Assembly (NCBI GenBank): GCA_945877315.1
Contig: CAMCRP010000028.1
Coordinates: 1 to 42,807 of the forward strand
DNA from: an uncultured Ruminococcus sp.
GTDB taxonomy: Bacteria; Bacillota; Clostridia; Oscillospirales; Ruminococcaceae
Length of the DNA: 42,807 nt
Reading direction: 5' to 3'
The notes beneath the pieces were generated by a model. The model was not told where the DNA came from and did not search any database. It saw nothing but the letters and a program-made list of their open reading frames with translations. Shown one piece after another: positions 30,333 to 41,009 of the stretch (its first letter is position 1; each line of letters begins with the position of its first letter). The translations under genes and the position numbers were made by a program.

Positions 30333-33300
30333 ATGCTGATAAAAGAGCTGTTTTCCGATTACTCAGAGTCTATACCTGCTCCCGTTGGCAGGGGTGAGGT
30401 ACTGAATATTAAGCATGCAAAGGACCTTTCTTCTATCTGGCTGACTGCGTCCTTTGATATTCCCGTTAAGGCAGACCATGTTGCGGAATTTGAACGGTCA
30501 ATGCTGAAAAATTTGGCGATAAAGGAGTTTGTTCTCCGCTGCCGATATGCGCCAAACCGCTTTAATGCGGATTATCTCCCCGAGCTTTTCAAAAAGATGA
30601 AAAGGCGGATAACTGTCGTGAATGGTTATCTTGATGATGCAGAGGTCAGCGTTGAGGAAAAGAAGATAACCGTTACTATTAAGCACGGCGGTTATGAGCT
30701 TCTGAAAAAGGCAAATTTTGAGCAGAAGCTGTCCCTTATAATCAAGGAGGAATTCAGCGACACTTATGAGGTCACCGTTGACGGCAAGCTGAAAATCGAT
30801 CCCGATGATTATGAGAAGCAGAGAAATGAGGCTTATAATGCGGTTCTTGATGCACCGCCGCCCCCGTCCGTGCTTGATGAAGCATTTACTCCTCCTCCCG
30901 AGCCTGCCGATGCGGTCACGGTGGATTTCAAGGATCTGCCTGTTTTGTGCGATGATGCGGTTATCATCAAGGGCAGAAAGATAGGCGGTCCCGATGTTAA
31001 GAATATCGGCGATATTGTCAATGAAAATGAGCTTGTGACTGTTTGGGGCGACGTTTTTGAGATGGAGAGCAAGGAAACCCGTGCTGGGGACAAGCTTATT
31101 ATCAACATTGCCCTGACCGATTACACGGGTTCCATAACTATGAAAATAATCGACCTAAAAGAAAAGGTCGGAGAGATAATGTCCATAAAAAAGGGCAATA
31201 CGCTAATTGTCAGGGGAAAGGTAAAGTATGACGACTTTGACAAGGAGCTGCAGCTAAAGCCCAACGACATTATGTCTGTCAAGAAAAAGCAGCGCACCGA
31301 CAATTCCGAGGAGAAGCGTGTGGAGCTGCATCTTCATACAAATATGTCATCTATGGACGCTCTTGCACCTGCTGCCGAGCTGGTCAAGCGGGCGTATTCC
31401 TGGGGACATGACGCTATTGCCATTACCGATCACGGTGTTGTTCAGGCGTTCCCCGAAGCTATGGGTGCGGTGGACGATATACGCAAAGGCGGCGGAAATT
31501 TCAAGCTGCTTTTCGGTGTTGAAGCATATTCGGTAAATGACTGCGCAAATGCTGTCCGTATGATATCCGACAGAGATATAAACGACGAAATTATCATATT
31601 TGACCTTGAAACTACGGGACTTAATGCAGTTTCTGAGAGAATAACAGAAATCGGTGCTGTCAAGCTTTCCAATATGGAGATTGTTGACACCTTCGGAATA
31701 TTCGTTGACCCCGAAAAGCATATTCCCGACAACATTTCCAAGCTGACAGGCATTACAGATGATATGGTTAAGGGTGCGCCTTCTCAGGAGGAGGCTATCC
31801 GCAAATTTATGGAATTCTGCGGGGACAAGCCGCTGCTGGTGGCACATAATGCGGGGTTTGACACGTCCTTTATCCGAAACGGCTGTGAAAGATACGGGAT
31901 TGATTTTGAGTTTTCATCTCTCGATACTGTTGTAATGAGCAGAAGTATGCTGCCCGAGCTTGGCAAGCATACGCTGGATAATGTTGCAAAGCATCTCGGA
32001 CTGGGCGAGTTCAATCATCACCGTGCTGTAGATGATGCGAAAATGCTGGCTATGATATTTATGAAGCTGATGACAAGGCTTCACGAGGAGCATAAGATAA
32101 CAAAAATTTCCGAGCTGAATGCCATACTTCATTCTGCAAATCCTCAGAAGCTGAAAGCATACCATCAGATACTTATTGCACGAAATAATACGGGTCTGAA
32201 AAATCTCTACAAGCTTATTTCTATGGGAAATCTCAAATATTACAGCAGATACCCGAGAATTCCCATGTCCGAGCTGATAAAGCACAGAGAGGGAATTATT
32301 GTCGGTTCTGCCTGTGAAGCGGGTGAGCTTTTCTCCGCTGTCAGGGACGGCAGACCCCATGATACGCTGAAGGAAATAGCGTCCTTCTATGATTATCTGG
32401 AAATTCAGCCTATCGGAAATAATGCGTTTATGAAGGAAAGCGACGATTATCCAGATGTTAAGACCGATGATGATCTGCGTGACCTTAACCGAAAGATAGT
32501 TGAATTGGGCGATGAGCTGGGAATACCCGTTGTTGCCACCTGCGATGTTCATTTTATGGACGAGAAGGACTCTATTTTCAGGGCGATACTTATGGCAAGC
32601 AAGAAGTTCAAGGACGCTGACAGACAGCCGCCCCTGTATCTGCGTACAACAGATGAAATGCTGGAGGAATTTTCCTATCTGGGCGAGGAAAAGGCTCGTG
32701 AAATCGTCATTGAGAACACAAGATATATTGCGGATATGGTTGACCCCGATCTGCGTCCGTTCCCCATGGGCACGTTTACGCCGTACATCGAAGGCTCCGA
32801 GGAGGACTTACAGCGCATTACCATTGAGCGGGCAAAATCCCTTTACGGCGACCCGCTGCCCGAAATAGTTCAGAAGCGTCTTGACAGGGAGCTTACTTCC
32901 ATTATCAAAAACGGATTTGCTGTTTTGTATATGATAGCACAGAAGCTGGTTGCCAACTCTAATGAGCATGGCTATCAGGTGGGTTCGAGAGGTTCGGTTG
33001 GTTCGTCATTTGTGGCGTCTATGTCGGGTATTTCCGAGGTTAATCCGCTGCCGCCACATTACCGCTGTCCGAAATGTCTGAACAGCGAATTTATTATGGA
33101 CGGTAAGTATGGCTCGGGCTATGACCTGCCTTCAAAGACCTGTCCCAACTGCGGCACGGAATATCTTCGTGACGGACACGACATTCCCTTTGAAACATTC
33201 CTTGGTTTTGACGGAGATAAGGCTCCCGATATTGACCTTAACTTCTCGGGAGAATATCAGTCCTCGGCGCATAAATATACCGAAGAGCTTTTTGGTCAGG

Positions 33301-34655
33301 ATAACGTATTTAAGGCGGGAACTATCGGCACAGTCGCCGACAAGACTGCGTTCGGATATGTTAAGCATTATATGGAGGAACGGGACAAGCACGTAAGTGC
33401 CGCAGAGGAAAGGCGGCTTACCATAGGCTGCACGGGCGTTAAGAGAACGACAGGTCAGCACCCCGGCGGAATGGTCGTTATCCCGTCAAATTACGATGTT
33501 TACGATTTTACTCCCGTTCAGCACCCTGCGGAAGATTTCAAGTCGGATATTGTTACGACGCACTTTGACTTCCATTCGCTGCATGATACCATTTTGAAGC
33601 TTGACGAGCTTGGACACGATGTGCCCACAATGTATAAGCATCTGGAGGATCTGACTGGCATAAAGGTACAGGACGTTTGGCCTGCCGATGAAAAGGTCAT
33701 CAGCCTTTGTACATCACCCGATGCGCTGGGCGTTACTCCCGAGGCTATCGACAGCGAAACGGGAACCCTTGCTATTCCCGAAATGGGTACGCCCTTTGTT
33801 CGCGGAATGTTGGTAGAATGTCAGCCGAAGCGATTCTCCGACCTTCTGCAGATATCGGGACTTTCTCACGGTACGGACGTTTGGCTGGGAAATGCTCAGG
33901 AGCTTATCAAGGACAAGATATGCACCATTTCCGACGTTATCGGAACTCGTGACAGTATTATGACATACCTCATTTATCATGGCGTTGACCCGAAGCTGTC
34001 CTTTAAAATTATGGAGATAACCCGAAAGGGTAAGGCTCCCAAGCTGCTTACCGAGGAAATGAAGCAGACCATGCGTGACAACAACGTTCCCGAATGGTAC
34101 ATCGACAGCTGTTTGAAAATCAAGTATATGTTCCCGAAAGCGCATGCAGCGGCGTATGTTATTGCGGCTATGCGTCTGGGCTGGTATAAGGTGTACAAGC
34201 CGTTGGAGTTTTATGCGACTGTTTTTACCGTCCGAGGGGACGATTTTGACGCTGAAACAGCAATGCTGGGAAAAGCGGCTGTCCGTCTGAAAATGACTGA
34301 GCTTAAACAGAAGGGTAATGACCGTTCGGCAAAGGAAAGCGGCACCTATGATATGCTGATGATAATCAATGAGATGCTGCAGAGGGGCTTTGAGTTCCTT
34401 CCCGTGGACATTTACAAGTCCCATGCTACAAAGTATCTTATTGAGGACGGTAAGATAAGGCTGCCGTTCTGTTCCATTGCAGGCGTCGGTGAAGCGGCTG
34501 CGGGATTTATCTATGAAGCGGTTCAGCAGGGCGATCTGCTTTCCATTGAGGAGCTGCAGCAGAGGAGCGGTGCTACAAAATCGGTAATTGAAGCGCTGGA
34601 AAATTGCGGAGCTTTGTCTAAATTGCCGAAAAGCGACCAGATGTCGTTGTTTTAA
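30333..34655 (+). CDS. polC: DNA polymerase III, PolC-type alpha subunit
   Basis: A 1440-residue replicative polymerase of the Gram-positive PolC type. In order: N-terminal region, OB-fold (about 225-310), PHP domain with [11 protein letters not shown] from residue about 332, inserted DEDDh proofreading exonuclease with [17 protein letters not shown] from about 423, and the polymerase domain. Zinc ligands CPKC (about 911) and CPNC (about 937) precede the catalytic PDIDLNFSG (about 965). The C-terminus, QMSLF, is a beta-clamp binding motif. The protein is complete. It follows ispG by two bases. The proS gene that often sits just before polC in related genomes is absent here. No T-run terminator follows; the his promoter comes next. 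Confidence 0.97.
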   Translation: MLIKELFSDYSESIPAPVGRGEVLNIKHAKDLSSIWLTASFDIPVKADHVAEFERSMLKNLAIKEFVLRCRYAPNRFNADYLPELFKKMKRRITVVNGYLDDAEVSVEEKKITVTIKHGGYELLKKANFEQKLSLIIKEEFSDTYEVTVDGKLKIDPDDYEKQRNEAYNAVLDAPPPPSVLDEAFTPPPEPADAVTVDFKDLPVLCDDAVIIKGRKIGGPDVKNIGDIVNENELVTVWGDVFEMESKETRAGDKLIINIALTDYTGSITMKIIDLKEKVGEIMSIKKGNTLIVRGKVKYDDFDKELQLKPNDIMSVKKKQRTDNSEEKRVELHLHTNMSSMDALAPAAELVKRAYSWGHDAIAITDHGVVQAFPEAMGAVDDIRKGGGNFKLLFGVEAYSVNDCANAVRMISDRDINDEIIIFDLETTGLNAVSERITEIGAVKLSNMEIVDTFGIFVDPEKHIPDNISKLTGITDDMVKGAPSQEEAIRKFMEFCGDKPLLVAHNAGFDTSFIRNGCERYGIDFEFSSLDTVVMSRSMLPELGKHTLDNVAKHLGLGEFNHHRAVDDAKMLAMIFMKLMTRLHEEHKITKISELNAILHSANPQKLKAYHQILIARNNTGLKNLYKLISMGNLKYYSRYPRIPMSELIKHREGIIVGSACEAGELFSAVRDGRPHDTLKEIASFYDYLEIQPIGNNAFMKESDDYPDVKTDDDLRDLNRKIVELGDELGIPVVATCDVHFMDEKDSIFRAILMASKKFKDADRQPPLYLRTTDEMLEEFSYLGEEKAREIVIENTRYIADMVDPDLRPFPMGTFTPYIEGSEEDLQRITIERAKSLYGDPLPEIVQKRLDRELTSIIKNGFAVLYMIAQKLVANSNEHGYQVGSRGSVGSSFVASMSGISEVNPLPPHYRCPKCLNSEFIMDGKYGSGYDLPSKTCPNCGTEYLRDGHDIPFETFLGFDGDKAPDIDLNFSGEYQSSAHKYTEELFGQDNVFKAGTIGTVADKTAFGYVKHYMEERDKHVSAAEERRLTIGCTGVKRTTGQHPGGMVVIPSNYDVYDFTPVQHPAEDFKSDIVTTHFDFHSLHDTILKLDELGHDVPTMYKHLEDLTGIKVQDVWPADEKVISLCTSPDALGVTPEAIDSETGTLAIPEMGTPFVRGMLVECQPKRFSDLLQISGLSHGTDVWLGNAQELIKDKICTISDVIGTRDSIMTYLIYHGVDPKLSFKIMEITRKGKAPKLLTEEMKQTMRDNNVPEWYIDSCLKIKYMFPKAHAAAYVIAAMRLGWYKVYKPLEFYATVFTVRGDDFDAETAMLGKAAVRLKMTELKQKGNDRSAKESGTYDMLMIINEMLQRGFEFLPVDIYKSHATKYLIEDGKIRLPFCSIAGVGEAAAGFIYEAVQQGDLLSIEELQQRSGATKSVIEALENCGALSKLPKSDQMSLF

Positions 34656-34656
34656 C

Positions 34657-34688
34657 TTGACTTTTTTGAAATGTTGTGATACTATAAT
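34657..34688 (+). promoter_or_regulatory. Promoter of the histidine operon
   Basis: TTGACT (34657-34662) with TACTAT (34680-34685) at a 17-base spacing, or the overlapping perfect TATAAT (34683-34688) at a long 20-base spacing. The start would be near 34692-34695, about 45 bases before the hisZ ATG. It overlaps the inverted repeat listed next. Confidence 0.6.
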
Positions 34689-34696
34689 ATCACAAC
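34673..34696. promoter_or_regulatory. Inverted-repeat operator over the his -10 box
   Basis: GTTGTGATA and TATCACAAC form a perfect 9-base inverted repeat with a 6-base spacer (CTATAA) that contains most of the -10 box. A partial repeat, TTGTGTTAC, follows at 34698. Such placement would let a regulator cover the promoter. Which regulator binds is unknown; a histidine-responsive repressor is the natural candidate. No T-box leader or leader peptide is present. Confidence 0.55.
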
Positions 34697-34738
34697 ATTG
34701 TGTTACTACACTAAAGTGATTATAGATTGGAGATTACA

Positions 34739-35953
34739 ATGAAGAAATTTGACCTTATCACTCCCGAGGGTACCAGAGATATTATTCTCGAGGACTGCTC
34801 GGCAAGACGCAGCGTTGAAGAAAAGTTGTATAACATTTTCAAGTCAAAGGGTTACAGAGAGGTTGTTACCCCAGGGCTTGAATTTTACGATGTTTTTGAC
34901 CTGAACTCTATTTATTATCCCCAGGAAAGTATGTACAAGCTTGTGGACGGCAAGGGCAGACTGATGGTTGTCAGACCCGACACTACTATGCCTATTGCCA
35001 GAGTTGTTGCCACAAGGCTTAAAGACCAGATAATGCCCCTGAGATTGTTTTACAGTCAGAGCGTTTTCAGAATGAAGCCCGCTATGAGGGGAAGAAGCGA
35101 CGAGATTTTGCAGAGCGGAATTGAGCTTATCGGTTCCTCCTCAAAGAGAGCTGACCTTGAAGTGCTCACTACCGCTGTTGAGGTGCTGTCCTCCTGCGAT
35201 AACGAGAAATTCCGTCTGGAAATAGGTGACATCGGTTTCTTTAAGGAGCTGGTTTCCCGTCTTGGAACAGATGATGACACAGTCGAGGAGATACGCAGAC
35301 TTATTGAAGTGAAGAACTATCCCGCGCTCAACGACCTGCTTGACAGCATTGGCGATAATGAGGTCACAAATGCGCTGAAACAGCTGCCCCGTCTTTTTGG
35401 CGGCGAGGAGGTCTTTGAAAAGGCTGCACAGCTTATCAGCGATGACAAGACCGACGAGATACTTTCATCTCTCCATTGGATATACAGTGAGCTTGCAAAG
35501 TTTGGTCATAACGGCAAGATCTCCGTTGATCTGGGTATCGTAAACAAGCTGGATTATTACACGGGAATTGTTATGAAGGGCTATTTGCAGGGCTTCGGAG
35601 ATAATGTTCTTTCGGGCGGACGGTATGACCATCTTATAAAGGAATTCGGTATGGATCTGCCAGCGACAGGCTTTGCGGTGAATGTTGATGCTGTTGCAAA
35701 GGTAATGTCATCTAAGCAGGAGATTCATCTTGCACCCGCTGACGCTGTCGTTTTTGGCGAGGACGGATATGAAACCGAGGCTATCAAGGAAGCTGACAAG
35801 CTTATCGCACAGGGTTATGTAGTAGAAAATGCCGTATTTGACAAGCTTGATGATGTTCTTGCATATGCGGAAGAAAAGCATATTTCAAAGGTTGTCGTTG
35901 TTTCGGACAGCGTTAAGACCATAGAGATAGGAGGCGGCAGAAATGCAGAATGA
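34739..35953 (+). CDS. hisZ: ATP phosphoribosyltransferase regulatory subunit
   Basis: A 404-residue paralogue of histidyl-tRNA synthetase that lacks aminoacylation and forms the active complex with short HisG, giving it histidine feedback. The class II synthetase-like core shows TPEGTRDIIL at the start and VVRPDTTMPIARV. The ATG at 34739 follows GGAG by six bases; an in-frame TTG at 34727 overlaps that ribosome site. Its stop overlaps hisG by 11 bases. Together with a 211-residue HisG this defines the HisZG type of first histidine enzyme. Confidence 0.93.
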   Translation: MKKFDLITPEGTRDIILEDCSARRSVEEKLYNIFKSKGYREVVTPGLEFYDVFDLNSIYYPQESMYKLVDGKGRLMVVRPDTTMPIARVVATRLKDQIMPLRLFYSQSVFRMKPAMRGRSDEILQSGIELIGSSSKRADLEVLTTAVEVLSSCDNEKFRLEIGDIGFFKELVSRLGTDDDTVEEIRRLIEVKNYPALNDLLDSIGDNEVTNALKQLPRLFGGEEVFEKAAQLISDDKTDEILSSLHWIYSELAKFGHNGKISVDLGIVNKLDYYTGIVMKGYLQGFGDNVLSGGRYDHLIKEFGMDLPATGFAVNVDAVAKVMSSKQEIHLAPADAVVFGEDGYETEAIKEADKLIAQGYVVENAVFDKLDDVLAYAEEKHISKVVVVSDSVKTIEIGGGRNAE

Positions 35954-36578
35954 AAACAGACGTCTGAGAATTGCTCTTACAAAGGGCAGGCTTGAAAATA
36001 AAACTGTCGATCTGCTTGACAAGATCGGCTACGACTGCACAGCTGTCAGGGATAAGGGAAGAAAGCTTATCCTTCCCGTTGGCGATACCCTTGAAGCTGT
36101 TCTTGCAAAGGCAAACGATGTTATTACATATGTTGAGCATGGTGTGTGCGACATTGGCGTTGTGGGCAAGGACACTATTATGGAGATGAACGGAAAGTTC
36201 TTCGAGCTGGTTGACTTAGGCTTCGGAAAATGCCGTTTTGCTCTGGCAGGTCCCAAGGGACGGGATTTCTATTCGGGACATAACGTCAAGACTATAGCAA
36301 CGAAATATCCCAACGTTGCCCGTTCTTATTTTGAGAAGCAGGGTATGGACGTTGAAATTGTCAAGATAGAGGGAAGTGTTGAGCTTGCACCGCTGCTTGA
36401 CCTGTCCGATGCTATTGTGGATATTGTCGAAACGGGAACGACCCTCAAGGAAAACGGTCTTGAGGTTTACGAGGACATTGCTCCCATTTCCGCAAGACTT
36501 ATTGTAAATACCGTAAGTATGAAGCTTAGAAAAGCTGAGATCGAAGAGCTTATTGCTCAGATAGAGAAAAATCTGTAA
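35943..36578 (+). CDS. hisG: ATP phosphoribosyltransferase, short form
   Basis: The first committed enzyme of histidine synthesis, condensing ATP and PRPP. At 211 residues it is the short form without the C-terminal regulatory domain, so it depends on HisZ just upstream. LRIALTKGRLE near the start and the PRPP-binding EGSVELAPLLDLSDAIVDIV plus VETGTTL are typical. It overlaps hisZ by 11 bases. Confidence 0.95.
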   Translation: MQNENRRLRIALTKGRLENKTVDLLDKIGYDCTAVRDKGRKLILPVGDTLEAVLAKANDVITYVEHGVCDIGVVGKDTIMEMNGKFFELVDLGFGKCRFALAGPKGRDFYSGHNVKTIATKYPNVARSYFEKQGMDVEIVKIEGSVELAPLLDLSDAIVDIVETGTTLKENGLEVYEDIAPISARLIVNTVSMKLRKAEIEELIAQIEKNL

Positions 36579-36591
36579 GGAGTGATCACAG

Positions 36592-37878
36592 ATGATAAGA
36601 AAGATAATTGCCGACGGAAAAGCGGAGGTTGAATTTCTTAAAGAAGTTTCCCGCCGTCAGGGAGAAACCGACAAGAAGATAACCGAAGCTGTCAGTGCTA
36701 TAATAGAAAATGTCAAGGAAAACGGTGACAAGGCTGTCAAGGATTATACAATGAAGTTTGACGGCAGACTGCCCGAATATTACGAGGTTCCCAGAGAAGT
36801 TATAAATGATGCTCTTTCGGAAGCAGACAGCGATTTTACCGATGCGCTGTTGAATGCTATGGAGAACATTTCGGATTTCCACAACAGGCAGAAGGAGCAG
36901 GGCTTTATCACTCCCAAGGAGAACGGCGTTATTCTCGGTCAGCGGGTTAGAGGTCTTGAAAGGGTAGGACTGTACGTCCCCGGTGGTACGGCTGCTTATC
37001 CTTCGTCTGTGCTGATGAATGCTGTTCCCGCAAAGATAGCAGGCGTTAAGGAGATCATAATGGTAACTCCTCCTTTGAAGGACGGCACTCCTAACAAGGA
37101 CATTCTTGCGGCTGCGGCTATCTGCGGCGTTGACAGGGTATTCCTTGCAGGTGGTGCGCAGGCTGTTGCGGCACTTGCTTACGGAACGGAAGCTATCCCT
37201 AAGGTTGACAAGATAGTAGGTCCCGGAAATATTTACGTTGCCACCGCAAAGAAGCTGCTTTACGGTCAGGTGGATATTGATATGATAGCTGGTCCCAGCG
37301 AAATTCTTGTGCTGGCTGATGAAACGGCAAATCCCAAATATCTTGCGGCTGACCTTATGTCACAGGCGGAGCACGATATGATGGCGTCCGCTATTCTTGT
37401 AACAACAAGCGAGCAGGTCGCAGATGAAACCATTAAGGAGATAGAGCGTCAGACTGCGCTTATGTCCAGAAAGAATATTATCGAGAAGTCTATGACCGAT
37501 TACGGTGCAATTATCGTCTGCAAAAACGTAAATGATGCGGTAGAAATGGCAAACGCACTTGCTCCCGAGCACCTGGAAGTTCAGCTTAAGGACCCTATGA
37601 AATATCTCGGCAGACTTGACAATGCAGGTTCTATATTTATGGGACAGTACGCTCCCGAGCCTTTGGGCGACTACTATGCGGGACCCAACCACGTTCTCCC
37701 CACAAGCGGAACGGCAAGATTTTTCTCTCCGCTCTCGGTGAACAGCTTCACAAAGCGTTCCAGCTTCATTTATTACACCGAAGCTGCTCTTTGCGAGGCT
37801 CAGAAGGATATTGTTACCATTGCCGAAAGAGAAGGACTTACCGCTCACGCAAATGCTATCAAGGTCAGATTTGAATAA
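36592..37878 (+). CDS. hisD: Histidinol dehydrogenase
   Basis: A 428-residue zinc- and NAD-dependent enzyme for the last two steps of histidine synthesis. The family motif GPSEILVLADETANPKYLA and the zinc/substrate region AEHDMMASAILV, with GPNHVLPTSGTARF near the C-terminus, are present. Length is normal. The gene follows hisG by 13 bases with AAGGAG as ribosome site. Confidence 0.96.
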   Translation: MIRKIIADGKAEVEFLKEVSRRQGETDKKITEAVSAIIENVKENGDKAVKDYTMKFDGRLPEYYEVPREVINDALSEADSDFTDALLNAMENISDFHNRQKEQGFITPKENGVILGQRVRGLERVGLYVPGGTAAYPSSVLMNAVPAKIAGVKEIIMVTPPLKDGTPNKDILAAAAICGVDRVFLAGGAQAVAALAYGTEAIPKVDKIVGPGNIYVATAKKLLYGQVDIDMIAGPSEILVLADETANPKYLAADLMSQAEHDMMASAILVTTSEQVADETIKEIERQTALMSRKNIIEKSMTDYGAIIVCKNVNDAVEMANALAPEHLEVQLKDPMKYLGRLDNAGSIFMGQYAPEPLGDYYAGPNHVLPTSGTARFFSPLSVNSFTKRSSFIYYTEAALCEAQKDIVTIAEREGLTAHANAIKVRFE

Positions 37879-37893
37879 GTGAGGTCGATTTTG

Positions 37894-38952
37894 ATGAACT
37901 GGGAAAACAATGTCAGACGGGTAGTGCCTTACGTCCCCGGTGAACAGCCAAAGCGTTTGGACGTTGTAAAGCTGAACACCAACGAAAATCCCTATCCGCC
38001 GTCACCTATGGTTAAAAAGGCTCTGGACGATTTCGATTACGGAAGAATGCGGCTTTATCCCGATCCCAATGCGGAAATTCTCGTAAACGCTATTGCCGAT
38101 TTTTACAAGCTGAAGCCCTCCAACGTTTTCGTGGGAGTAGGTTCGGACGACGTTCTTTCAATGGCGTTTATGACATTTTTCAATTCGAACAAGCCTATAA
38201 TTTTCCCCGATATTACATACTCATTTTATGATGTCTGGGCGGAGGTTCACAGAATTCCCTACAAGCAGATACCGCTAGACGAGAATTTTAAAATAATTTC
38301 CGATGATTACAAGGTAGAAAACGGGGGAATAATTTTTCCAAATCCCAACGCACCTACAGGTGTACTTGAAAGCCTTGAAATGATTGAGGAGATAGTTGCT
38401 GCAAATCCCGATTCGGTGGTAATGATCGACGAAGCGTATATTGATTTCGGCGGGGAAAGCTGTTTGCCGCTTATCGAAATATACGAAAATCTGCTGGTAA
38501 TTCAGACGTTTTCCAAATCTCGTTCAATGGCGGGTATGAGAATTGGCTTTGCTATGGGCAGCGAGAAGCTTATCAAGTATCTGAATGATGTAAAATTCTC
38601 TGTAAATTCGTACACTATGGACCACATTACACAGATATGCGGTGCAGCAGCCATCAAGGACGCCGACTATTTTTACAGCTGTCTGAAAAAGATAATTGAC
38701 GTTAGGGAGTACACAAAAGAAAAGCTTTCGGAGCTGGGCTTCACATTTGAGGACTCAAAGAGCAACTTTATCTTCGCATCTCACAAGACTGTAAGTGCCG
38801 AAAAGATATTTACCGCTTTAAAGGCAGAGGGTATTTTTGTAAGATACTGGAATAAACCGAGAATTAACAATCACCTTCGTATTAGCATAGGAACTCGTGA
38901 GGATATGGACAAGCTTATTGCCGCACTTACGAGAATTCTTGCAGACGCATAA
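37894..38952 (+). CDS. hisC: Histidinol-phosphate aminotransferase
   Basis: A 352-residue fold-type I PLP enzyme that transaminates imidazole acetol phosphate. LNTNENPYPPSP lies at the start, the PLP-phosphate region is VGVGSDDVLSMAF, and the Schiff-base lysine is in QTFSKSRSMAGMRIGF. The ATG at 37894 follows GAGG by about ten bases; a GTG at 37879 lies on top of that site and is not used. Confidence 0.95.
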   Translation: MNWENNVRRVVPYVPGEQPKRLDVVKLNTNENPYPPSPMVKKALDDFDYGRMRLYPDPNAEILVNAIADFYKLKPSNVFVGVGSDDVLSMAFMTFFNSNKPIIFPDITYSFYDVWAEVHRIPYKQIPLDENFKIISDDYKVENGGIIFPNPNAPTGVLESLEMIEEIVAANPDSVVMIDEAYIDFGGESCLPLIEIYENLLVIQTFSKSRSMAGMRIGFAMGSEKLIKYLNDVKFSVNSYTMDHITQICGAAAIKDADYFYSCLKKIIDVREYTKEKLSELGFTFEDSKSNFIFASHKTVSAEKIFTALKAEGIFVRYWNKPRINNHLRISIGTREDMDKLIAALTRILADA

Positions 38953-38962
38953 GGAGGTTTCT

Positions 38963-39541
38963 ATGAGAGAAGCAACTATCACCAGAAGCACACGAGAAAC
39001 CGACATTACTGCAAAGCTGAATCTGGACGGCTCTGGAGCTTGCAAAATAGACACGGGTATCGGATTTTTCGACCATATGCTGACAGCACTAACCGTTCAC
39101 GGCGGTATGGACTTGGAACTGAAAGCTATGGGCGACCTTCACGTTGACGGTCATCACACGGTAGAGGACACGGGAATTGTCCTCGGAACGGCGTTCAGAG
39201 AGGCTTTGAAAACCTCGGGGGCTATTGCAAGATACGGTTCGGCGTTTGTGCCTATGGACGAAAGCCTTGCATTTGCGTCGTTGGACATCAGCAACCGTCC
39301 TTATCTTGTGTTTGACTGCGAATATTCCGATGACAGGACGGGAACATATGATAATTGTCTGACAGAGGAATTTTTCAGAGCATTTGCCTTTAATGCGGGA
39401 ATTACGCTGCATATCAAGCTGATGTACGGTTCAAACGACCATCACAAGATAGAAGCGATTTTCAAGGCAGTGGCGCACGCACTCAAGGCTGCAAAGGCAG
39501 TCACGGGCGGCGAAGTTTTATCTACAAAGGGCGTGATTTGA
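38963..39541 (+). CDS. hisB: Imidazoleglycerol-phosphate dehydratase
   Basis: A 192-residue single-function manganese dehydratase. Metal-binding His motifs DGHHTVEDTG and DHHKIEAIFKA are both present, and GIGFFDHML is at the front. It has no fused phosphatase, so histidinol phosphatase must be encoded elsewhere. The ATG at 38963 follows AAGGAGG; earlier in-frame codons lie inside hisC and are not supported. It touches hisH in a TGATG junction. Confidence 0.95.
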   Translation: MREATITRSTRETDITAKLNLDGSGACKIDTGIGFFDHMLTALTVHGGMDLELKAMGDLHVDGHHTVEDTGIVLGTAFREALKTSGAIARYGSAFVPMDESLAFASLDISNRPYLVFDCEYSDDRTGTYDNCLTEEFFRAFAFNAGITLHIKLMYGSNDHHKIEAIFKAVAHALKAAKAVTGGEVLSTKGVI

Positions 39542-40146
39542 TGATAGCGATCATTGACTATGGCGCAGGAAACATTTTCTCGGTAAAAAATGCGCTGGAT
39601 TATCTGGGAGTGCCTTCCGTTCTCACAAAGGACAAGTCGGAGATTGAAAGTGCGGACTCGCTTATTCTACCCGGTGTCGGTGCATTTCCCGAAGCTATGA
39701 AAAAGCTGGGGGAGAGCGGTCTTATCGAAACTGTAAGGACAGAAGCCAAAAAGAAGCCTTTTCTCGGAATTTGTTTGGGTATGCAGATGATTTTTGATAA
39801 GGGCTTTGAGTTTGGTGTGACGGACGGTCTGGGACTTATTCACGGAACAGTTGAGCCTATTGAAGCCCCGGGAATGATAATTCCGCATATGGGTTGGAAT
39901 TCGCTGGAGTTCAACAAGGATTGTCCTATGCTCTGCGGTGTTGACAATGGCGAGTATGTATACTTCGTTCACTCATTTGCTGCTAAATGTTCGGCTGATG
40001 ATGTTGCGGCATATACCGAATACGGCGGGAAGGTGACTGCTCTTGTGTATGACGGAAAGACTGTTTTCGGTTCGCAGTTCCACCCGGAGAAAAGCGGGGC
40101 TGTGGGAATGAAAATGCTGAAGAATTTTGCGGAGTTTAGAGTGTAA
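39541..40146 (+). CDS. hisH: Imidazole glycerol phosphate synthase, glutaminase subunit
   Basis: A 201-residue class I glutamine amidotransferase that feeds ammonia to HisF. The triad is visible: Cys in FLGICLGMQM, His and Glu in GSQFHPEKSG, with IIDYGAGN at the start. The ATG shares a base with the hisB stop. In most his operons hisA would come next; here a 97-base gap leads to hisF. Confidence 0.95.
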   Translation: MIAIIDYGAGNIFSVKNALDYLGVPSVLTKDKSEIESADSLILPGVGAFPEAMKKLGESGLIETVRTEAKKKPFLGICLGMQMIFDKGFEFGVTDGLGLIHGTVEPIEAPGMIIPHMGWNSLEFNKDCPMLCGVDNGEYVYFVHSFAAKCSADDVAAYTEYGGKVTALVYDGKTVFGSQFHPEKSGAVGMKMLKNFAEFRV

Positions 40147-40174
40147 TGGTATAATGCTTTATAGGTATAATGCT
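40127..40174 (+). promoter_or_regulatory. Internal promoter and tandem repeat before hisF
   Basis: TTGCGG (40127-40132), within the end of hisH, lies 17 bases before TATAAT (40150-40155). An identical 11-base word, GGTATAATGCT, recurs 16 bases later (40148-40158 and 40164-40174), giving a second TATAAT. This can give extra transcription of hisF, the GNAT gene, hisI and hisE. The repeat lies where hisA would be expected. Confidence 0.55.
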
Positions 40175-40243
40175 ATAAATGATGTATTTACGTTGCTGTA
40201 AAGTATTGTAACTTCACAGATTTTGCAAAGGTGGTAGATAGAA

Positions 40244-41005
40244 ATGCTTGCAAAAAGGATAGTCCCTTGCCTTGATGTCAGAGATGGCAAGGTTGTAAAG
40301 GGAGTAAACTTTATAGGTATAAAGGAAGTCGGCGACCCCGTTGAATGTGCCGCAGAATATGACAGACAGGGCGCAGACGAGATAGTTTTCCTCGATATAA
40401 CTGCAACTCACGAGGGACGGGGTACAATGCTTGATGTTGTCAGCAGGACGGCAAAGCAGGTCTTTGTTCCCCTGACAGTCGGCGGAGGAATACGCACTAT
40501 TGATGATTTCCGTGACACGCTGAGGGCGGGAGCGGACAAGGTTTCCGTAAACTCGGCAGCAGTGAGAAATCCTCAGCTTATTAAGGAAGCGGCGGATATT
40601 TTCGGAAGTCAGTGCGTAGTAGTTGCTATTGACGCAAAAAAACGTCCCGATGGCGGTTACACAGTTGTTGTCAATGGCGGACGCATTGATATGGGTATTG
40701 ACGCTGTTGAGTGGGCAAAAAAAGCCGAAGAGCTTGGTGCAGGCGAAATCCTCCTGACCTCAATGGACACAGACGGCTGCAAGAACGGCTTTGACATTGA
40801 TATGCTGAATGCTGTCTGCTCGGTGGTGAATATTCCTGTAATTGCCAGCGGAGGCTGTGGCAAGCTTGAACACTTTACAGAGGTTTTTGAGAAAACGGAG
40901 TGTACGGCGGCTTTGGCGGCTTCGCTTTTTCACTTCAAGGAGCTGACTGTCAGAGAAGTTAAGTCGGAGTTGAAGAAGCATAACATTCCCGTCAGAAAGA
41001 TGTGA
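40244..41005 (+). CDS. hisF: Imidazole glycerol phosphate synthase, cyclase subunit
   Basis: A 253-residue TIM barrel that forms imidazole glycerol phosphate and AICAR with His[15 protein letters not shown] at the start has the catalytic Asp; the second, in [15 protein letters not shown], is also present, and [10 protein letters not shown] is the phosphate-binding loop. Length is normal. AAAGGTGG is the ribosome site. It is not a fused HisA-HisF and cannot replace the HisA isomerase on sequence grounds. Confidence 0.96.
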   Translation: MLAKRIVPCLDVRDGKVVKGVNFIGIKEVGDPVECAAEYDRQGADEIVFLDITATHEGRGTMLDVVSRTAKQVFVPLTVGGGIRTIDDFRDTLRAGADKVSVNSAAVRNPQLIKEAADIFGSQCVVVAIDAKKRPDGGYTVVVNGGRIDMGIDAVEWAKKAEELGAGEILLTSMDTDGCKNGFDIDMLNAVCSVVNIPVIASGGCGKLEHFTEVFEKTECTAALAASLFHFKELTVREVKSELKKHNIPVRKM

Positions 41006-41009
41006 GCAT

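Noticed and set aside
30333-34655. The many minus-strand ORFs inside polC and other housekeeping genes
   Set aside because: They lack ribosome sites and family similarity and are codon-phase shadows of the true genes.
34727-34738. An upstream TTG start of hisZ
   Set aside because: It overlaps the GGAG ribosome site of the ATG at 34739.
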